Shown here piece after piece: positions 47,501 through 56,500 of a stretch of DNA of 64,000 nucleotides (positions are counted from its first letter, which is position 1; each line of letters opens with the position of its first letter). The stretch comes from Lineus longissimus (lineage: Eukaryota; Nemertea; Pilidiophora; Heteronemertea; Lineidae). The translations under genes and the position numbers were made by a program. The notes below the pieces were generated by a model. The model was not told the origin of the DNA and did no database searches. It saw only the letters and a list, made by a program, of their open reading frames with translations. The stretch spans positions 14,431,808-14,495,807 of the forward strand of contig NC_088315.1 in the NCBI RefSeq assembly GCF_910592395.1, written 5' to 3'.

Positions 47501-50500
47501 CCTGGTACAGTACCGAGATGACATCTGGTGTTATGACGGAGAACTAACCGTTTCCTTCCAGAACGAGTTTGGCAGGAAACGGATGGGAAGTTGCGAACGT
47601 TCTAGAACGAGTTTGGCAGGAAATGAGTTAACAGCAAATGCATTATTCATTCTTATACCAGTTGTAAATGAATAAATTTGCCAATTTTTAGCTTCAGGAA
47701 CACTATATGGTTTACAGCACTGTGGGGATTCTCCTTTGAATTCGATGAGTTTTGTTGCAAAACAAGACTTATCCGTTTTGTCCTCCAAAATGCTGGATAT
47801 GGCATTTATCCCTCTTTGCAATAAAATTCTTCATTTGTGACCCGTCACAACAAAACCAGGCACATGTCGCGAAGAAGAGGAGCCTCAATGACACCATGAG
47901 ATTATGGAAGAAATTGATGTGCTCACATTTCACAAAGGGCAGACAACAGAGAAATGAACAAACAGTCCGTCTCAACCAGCCAAGCTCAGAGCAACATGCG
48001 CCTGCTTTTACTGTGACGGGTCACATTTGGTTTATTGAAAAACTCTGTCCATGCTGTCTCAGGCAACTCCATTGACTTCGGGAAGTGATGGCCACCCTGA
48101 CTTGTTTTATCTTGTCCCATTCTAACCTTATATACAGAGTAAACTGAAATCCCATGTGTTTGCAACTGTCAATTTGTATCTTGTAACCCCCCTCCTCCAG
48201 GTTTAGACGCATTTACAACTTTACGCATATGCTGATAATGCCACAACGGATGAGCAAAGTTCTTGGTAGGATCAGCACTACATTGCTTCACTATCACACC
48301 ATTACTCTTTGAGTTCAATAGGCTGCCTGAAGCATTTTCAAGTGAGAAATAAGTAACCCTTAGCCTTGGCTAAGTTATACTGCCGAATCTTACCTATACT
48401 TGAGGAGGGGAAATCCGAGATACAAATTGATAGTTGCATCATTTTACTATTTTTTGTGTGTGAAGTCTTCCTTATCCCCGCCAGGTTGTGTGTTGTGTCC
48501 TTTTCATTTAATTCTGCATCTATCCCCTTGTCTCAATTCCAGGAGTGTGGCTGGTGACGAACCAGATGAAAGGTTTGACGAGTTCTAATAATCCAAATGC
48601 TTTAAAGAGTGTCTTAAAAATATCATTTACACCATAGTTTGTCTTTAATTGAACATCCAGTGATAATCATCCATGGGTAATAATCAAAAGATATGTGTTA
48701 ATATCAATTATCAAAAGCGGAAATTTTGGCTAAAGTTTCTTGCAATGAAGACTAGCTTTGATAGGATTTTGTCAGACGTAGCAGAACTCGTGGAATTTAT
48801 CACAAATCCTATTGCTTTGTTTGCATTGCTTTTGAAACGAAACGATTCATCACACTTATAAAAAATGTTATTCCTCATTAAAACTACATGTAGCAAAAGT
48901 GTTTTTTCAACACCCTGCGGTGCACCTTTACTGGGTTTATGAATAAGTCTGCTCCATATGCATTACCTTTGTATATGTCGTCTTATATTCTGAACATTTT
49001 CCACCTTATTGAATCAGGTAGTAGGGTCTTCACACATATAATTTTCATGGTGCTATCTTTTATGAGGAGGAAATGGGATGCCATCTTTCATTTGGTAAAA
49101 GAGTTTTTGTTTCGGTCGCTTCAGGGAAGGTCTCGCATGTCTTACTCCATTCTGCGAGAAGAGGAGTCAATAATCACCCTAAGAAACCTTAATAGAATTC
49201 TATTGATTTGTTCTTGCCTTCTGCTCTCAAGCATGGGAATGCCGATATCAGCACCTGCGCCCTGCTTTCAAGGCTGGATTACTGCATTACAATGGCGTTT
49301 TTGTTTGAAATGTTAACCAATTCAAGCAATCATCAAGCAGACTATCAGGGTCCGGTTGTTAGAAAGCATGTTAGCTCATAACATCATGCTGACATGTTGA
49401 TAGATGCATTGACTACATAAAGCAACATCAGCTAACATGCTTTCTAACAACTGGGCCCTGTATGTAGTATATGTGAAACTATTTAACCTTTTTCATGCAG
49501 AGTTATCTTTGTGTTTCTGAAAAATGAACAATTTTAAAGAAAATGTTCTCAAATGACGAGACTAGCTAGCGAAAAACCCATAAAAAAGTATACTGCCAAT
49601 GTGTTGATGCAGTGGTGCCACCTATACTTTCAGACTGTGCTTGTCCTCAGTTGGTAAACGTGACTGTTGTTTGAACCGCAGGATGGGAGAAATATTGTTG
49701 AGCAAATAACATTTGCCAGCCACACTGAAAGGATATTTGGCCTCTGACAGACAGAGTGGATCCTGAACCTCTCTTTGGCCTAAATAACATGAACCAAACC
49801 ACTGTGGTCAAAGTAGAAATTCAGGTAGAAAAGGGACAACCGTAAGGACTAATGTAAACTCAGGATTTGATTTATTGTCCCTTTGCACCAGATTTCACAA
49901 ACTCAAACCAACAATATCTGAAGGAGATAGCGAGCTCACCGGGATTCTCACTTGGCTACTTGGGTTTCGTTCATACACCTGTAGTGATAATCATATACCC
50001 AAAGTGAATTGATCCGGCAGACAAGACCAGGAAAGCCTCGCCAAAATCCATTCAAATCCATCCAAATTAGGGATAGTGCACCAGGGACCGGTTTTTGGAA
50101 GACGACACAAACCCCACTGCTGTTCATAAGCCATAACTTTGCCAAGGTTATTATGAGAGAAATGTGCGAAATATGCATGAAACAGTTATCAAGAGTGTGC
50201 AATACAAACATTCAATAAAAATATCTGTATTGCGCGAGAATGCTCGATGTTATTTCTCGTGCACCCCAGACTCTGACTGTTGAAGAACAGCCCACTTTTA
50301 CGTCATATTTTTATTGTCATCCTTTTTAACCCTTTGGGTCCGGCCGCTTATGTAACCCCTGTGCCGAGGCTTTTTAAGGAAATTTAATTTTTAAAAAGTT
50401 TTTATACAAGTATGGCAAACATGTTGAAAATAGGCCCTATAAACCATGCATATTGGCCTTTGGCTAGTGCTGCTTGATGCTGTAGGCCCTGAAAGTAAAA

Positions 50501-53500
50501 CAGCATGATTAAAAACAGATCCTTAGTCGACCCCCTTTTAAGGGCGCTTCCCTCATGTTTTTAGATTAAAGAGTTGAGAAAGGAAGAATATTCCTCTCCT
50601 TCCACAATACCCTCATCACATTCAAGCTCCTACCCCTGACCACCCCCAGACCCTGTGGGTACCTCCTTAGAGACACCCCACGGGACATCCCTTCCCCCCT
50701 CACCCTCAAACCTGGTATTATATCATGCCTATGTGGAAAATCACAGGTGCTAGAACACCCAGGTAAACATTTTTCACTTTTCGAATTTGGCGCCTGTGAT
50801 CATGTGACACAATAAGAAATACAGAATTCCAGTCATCCACACAAAAAGTCATCCCAGTGCTGCCATTTGACAATTTTTACTTCAACTATATTTTAGAATG
50901 ACCCATGTGCCATACGAACGTACGTGGAACATCCAAATCAATGGGAATAAAATAAACCTTGGTACACTACATGCATGAAATACGTCTATAAGGCACCCAA
51001 AGGGTTAACGTTATTATGTTGGAATTCAGCCACAACGATGTCCCAAGTTCGTGATGTCATTACTCATGCTTTGCGTCTTCCTCGACGTTTTCACATCTTG
51101 AGGGATTTGGTGAAAAATGACAAACTTGCCTTTTTATCTTCATTTTCTGGATACTCAGATCAGTCACTCGTGCAGTTTTCTTATTGGATCTGGATTGACA
51201 TCTGCAATGTCTGATGTTAGTAAGTTGTACCTAGAGAAGTCTCTCCCTTGAGCTGACAATGTGCAGGCTTAGCTATTGATTGAGAGCAAAAGTCGCTACT
51301 CATGCCAAAAAGATCTCAAAAATTGTTTTAAAGCACCAAGTGCTACCTGATATGTTCCCTTGTGCTGAACTTTCGCTCAGTGTCGAATTTTAAAAAGTAT
51401 GTGGGTTTTTTTCATTGCAGATCCCATCATAAATCAGTGGTGCCAACGTCACAGGACTCGTTCAAGAATGTGAAGGATATCTTATCTCAAGTCCATGAAC
51501 AGAGCCATCAGCTTATACAGAGACTTGACGTAAGTTCATATGGATTTGATCTGGGCCTAATAAGGTAATGTGGGGGAAGCCATCTTGAAGCTTAAAGGGT
51601 TAAATGCACACAGTTCTGATGGTTACGCAGTGGATACCAATGTTACCAATTCTGTTGGTCTAATTTTAATGAAGCTGGTACAAAGGATCCAAAATGATTC
51701 ATCAGCTTGGTGTTTTAGATTGATAAAAGTTCTTTTATCACAAGCAGAAGTATTTACCTTGTAAATATTTCATCCTTACACTAAGGACTTCTTCAGTACA
51801 CTGACTGACAAAGGTAGCTCTGCTCTATAAAGGAACAACAAAGTGCAGTATTGGCTATCAATCGTAAATTTTGTGCAATTCCCGTGTGGAAGTAGAGTTC
51901 CCAAAAATGGACAGATGTGCGCACTGAATGGCATCGGCCTAACAGAAGATTACATGAGTCAGTATGTACAAATTTTCCCAGCATCATTTCACAAACTGTG
52001 GTGAATCTTGCCAAATTTTCAGGGGGTCTACTTTGGGCTGCTTGCCTGATGTCCTCATTGACAGTTTCCTCCTCGCGATATATACAAAGTAAAACCTCCC
52101 TTGGCAGACACTAGTTTTGGTCCCAAATTGGGTATTTCCATTCAATTTGACCTCTCTTATCAGGACACCTCTCTATCAAGGATAGCACTTGTCAGTCCCG
52201 AGGGTGTCCTAAATAGAGAGAGGTTCTACTGTACATGATTTATGGTTATTCTCTTGTGTTTTTCTTGCAGGACCTTCCATCACAGGGGCAGTTTCTGAAC
52301 TCCTTGGACAAGGAGATACTACTACTCAAGGCCACATCGCAGGCAACGATGTCATGTCTTGAAGAATGTCTTTCAATACTTCAGCAACAGCAGGTAGGCT
52401 ACTCCAGAAAAAAGACATATTGTCAGAAATTAAGTTGACATAGAGAGTGAATGGGAAGGCATGTCTATTGATGGTGTTGGAGGTGGCGTCTTCTTTGGCA
52501 GCCTATGAGCTGCTGTAGGGGGCCCCGTTAAGGCCCTCCTCCTTTGATACCAGCAGCCCAGTTAGAATCAAATATCTGGTTGTTCCTATTCTTCCTTTCA
52601 GAAGTATAAATGTTGTATGCGCAAGCATACTTCACTCTGGGACTTCCTAGACATTATTTGGTTCACCACAGAGCCGTTCTCAATGATGACGTTATGCTAT
52701 GCATTCTGTAATGAATTGCATTACTGCATAACCTAATGATAAGACCAGTATTCTGTTCATTGTTGCATGACGAAATATCAGGACATCACAGGAAATTGTT
52801 TAATAAAATATGAATATCTTTGCAGGCTGTCGCTACCCAAGGCCCACTGGGGTTGCCGTCAGGGGCAACCATTGAATGGATCAAACCAAAAACACCAAAT
52901 CGCCCATCATCACCTCTTCATCACATTCGAAAAACTAGTCATACCAGCTCAATGTCATCGCTTGGGAGCAGTGTCGCAAGTGTCGACTTGAAGCCTGAAT
53001 TAGGTGAGCATGTCATTCCAACGGCTAGTAATAGGTGTCGCTAGTGTTCTGTGTTATTCTACCTCTTTATTTGTGTAATGAGTGATTATGTATCATACAT
53101 GGAAGTTAGAATTGGAAAATTACGAATGATCAATTTTTTGTTGGAATTTTGATAAAACTTGACATTTTGATAAAAGTGCTTCTACATGTTCATCGTGCTT
53201 TTCCCAGAAATACTTGCTCACTCCTTCTTGTGTTTGCCAGGGGTAGGGTTGTGTTAACAATCAGCCAGAGAGTGCCTTACAAGATACAGTTGCATCCAAT
53301 GAGTTCTATGACTATGCCTTCTTATGGCGCATGCTATTCAAGGGGTCAACTACATGTACATTGTATAATTATGAACATTTTCAAAAGCATCCAAAATATG
53401 CATTGTACACCTTTTGCCCTTCCCCTGAAAATTACTTTGAAAAATGTCGATTTTTTAGGACAATATGATGGTATTCATTGAGAATAATTAGTTTATTGTG

Positions 53501-56500
53501 AACCGCATATGGACAAGTAAATTGCCAGGAGTCAGTCACCTCTCTTGGAATTTTCCGAGCTTAAAAGCAACCCAGGGTGTGGGTTTGGAAACAACCGGTA
53601 GTAAATGTTCAACAATAAAACTAAGGATTCCAGAAACTGCCAAATATTCATCAACATTTACTGAAAATTCAAAAATCCACATGTATGTACATGTAGGTCA
53701 TTAACCTAAGTGTACATTTTAAATGTATTTGAAAATGTTGGAATCATTAATGACCCCTAAACACTCATCCACAAGTACTGAGTCTATGGTCACAATCTCT
53801 CTTTGCTTCATCCATGTACTTCATAAGTTGCTTTATTTGTTGTTGTGGGCCATTTGACAGTGATCTGTCTTCGCTGTGAAATGGCTCTTAGATATATTGG
53901 GTTGGTCCAAGTGCAACCTCTTTTAAAATTGCTCATATCTCACATATCTCACTAGTGTGTGAAAATAAATCAACCTAAACAGGGCTGTTCACCGGAGGGA
54001 CTTTTCCTGATTTGTGATGTATGGGAAAACTCTCTATCTATGATCTTGGAACATACATAATTGAAAAGGTGCTCTTATCACAAGCAGTGTTCGAAAATAT
54101 ATCTGTCCATTTTCATATCAACATTACGAGGCTTTTTCAGTGAGGGATATTCTCCAGGTTTTGGTGAGAATGTGGTTTATCCTGTTCACCAGCAATGACT
54201 AGGGGGGGGGGTTATCATCTTTTACCGGACTGTTTTTTGCTGGCAATCACGGAAGATATTGGCCAAAAAAATTCTAGTTATAACTCAATTGAGAAGTACA
54301 CCAATTGTTACAGTTCCAATTTCACGGATCCACAAAATTGAATTGCTGCAAATATTTCTGGGTCTTCAGTATGATATCCATTGCAGTGTACATAAATGTA
54401 CAGATGGGTGCAGTAAACTCTGGGTGACATGGACAATATTCTATTTGTTTAGTCAAAGTGAATCATGAAGAGGAGGTTGAAGACACATCTGAGTACACAG
54501 ATACGGACCTAGGGGGCGTCGAGGAACATAAGAGTGTCATCCTGCACTTGTTGTCACAGCTCAAGCTTGGCATGGACTTAACCAAGGTAACTACATTGTA
54601 CAATACACTACATCTCAAAGCATACACATGGGTATTTCTGGAATGGCTAGTGTTATAGACAACGTGTGGTCAGGTCAATATTTATTGATCATGCCAGCTT
54701 TACCAGCGGAAAAAATACAATTTGAAATAGTTCAGTCTGATGGCTATAGTAGTTAGTCAGTTGGGTTGGTTTGAAATCTAAAATAAACTCGCTGACACTG
54801 GAGAAAGTGCTGCATCAGATATTGGCACTACAGGCAGCGGGGCATGGTGGCCATTCGGGGTATTGCACGTCCTCCAACTCTGAACTAGTTTTGACAGGTA
54901 GCCCGTGGTATCCTGACTTGGGTTTGAATTCATTTACGCAAGCTCCAAAATTAAGTTGCGAACACTGGAATAAGTCTGGCATCAGATATCGGTATTGAGG
55001 CACTACAGACAGTGGCGCATGGTGGCCATCCAAGGTATTATCCTCTGACACGGTAAATCCACTGGCCTGTGTGCCCCTTTAAGGAGTTTTGGAGATTCTT
55101 TCTAAATCACTTTCAACTTTGCCATTTCAGGTTGTGCTTCCAACGTTTATATTGGAAAAACGCTCACTTCTGGAAATGTTTGCAGACTGTATGGCACATC
55201 CAGATACATTCTTAAAGTAAGAACTTATTGGTGCTTTACTGGAAAATTAGTGGCATTTGTTTATGAAGCTGTGAGTTGAGCGAACTCGGGGGTGTCAAAC
55301 GTAATTTCTGAAAAAAACACAGGGTTTTAAAATCTTGGTAATAGCATGATTAGTGTCAGGAAGTGGAGATTGGGTTTAAATATGCCATCACTTCAATCTA
55401 AATTACACACTCACAACACACTTAAGCCTTCTTGACTCGGTTTGAGTGTACAGGCATGGAAGGTCTACCCAAGATTTGTGTGCGCAGAAAAAATATTTGA
55501 TGAATATTGTTTTGCCTCTTTGTTAAGATGTAAGCGTTCTTTTGAAAGGGACAGAAAAGGTTTGACTCTGCGCAAGTAGACCGTGGAGAAGGCTGCAATA
55601 TAAACCTCAAGATTATATCTGTCGGGTGTAGAAGTTTTCCTAGGAATTGCAAGCTAATTTTTTGTTCTGAAATACCGAATTCATGTTGTCCGTCCATAGA
55701 ATCATTTTTAGCACATATCATACATGTACTACGTTATGCCCATGTATGGTCATGGAAGCACGTTATTTTTGATGTTTTATTTTACATCGCATGAGATTTC
55801 CCTATATGTTGTTTGTTCTTGTCTCCTCAATGTTAGAGCATGGTATTGTGTCTCTATTAAATGGTGTGATTGTTCTAAATAGAAATGATATATATTTTGA
55901 AGTTCAATGATGGTGGCTAGAAAATTCTAGACTGCAGATTGACTAAAGCAGGCAGCAATGAGGCAGATCTTGACGTCAGCTCAGACATATCTAGCGTATC
56001 TGTCGGGTAGCTTTCACGCATGGCATATATCGTCCAATTAGCAGAGAACACTTCGTTTATTGGGGCTGTTTAACTGAAACTTTGTGTGACAGGCATATGT
56101 GACCCGTCACCAGGCACATGTCGCACAGAAGATGAGCCTAAATGACAGCAGGAGATAGTGGAAGAAAATGATCTGCTCATATTTCACAAAAGGCGGGCAA
56201 CAGAGAAATGAAGAAACAGTCCGTCTCAACCTGCCAAGCTCAGTGCGACATGCACCTGCTTTTGCTGTGACGGGTCACATATTTGTTGTTTTTTTTTGTC
56301 ATCAGAATTATTTGGATAACTTGGCCCATTTTGAATTTAAAACTTATAAGTGTGCTGACTATAAAGTGGAACCTCTTTAGTGAGGACATTCTTGGGACTG
56401 ACAAGAGAGATGTGTCCTCATTAGAGAGGTCGAATTAAATGGAAACAACCAATTTAGGGCCAAAACTAATGTCTTTAATAGAGAGGAAGTTTGTTATATG

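Larger units (their letters stand above)
46043..48542 (+). other. OSBPL11-like intron 6
   Basis: It contains the long dispersed repeat at 46256 and the TGTGAC MITE at 47836. Confidence 0.6.
48573..51420 (+). other. OSBPL11-like intron 7
   Basis: It contains small elements at 49346-49460 and 50330-51004. Otherwise no gene is recognised. Confidence 0.5.

Noticed and set aside
27920-48075. Repeated open frames [15 protein letters not shown]
   Set aside because: They lie inside the TGTGAC MITE copies and reflect their shared sequence only.
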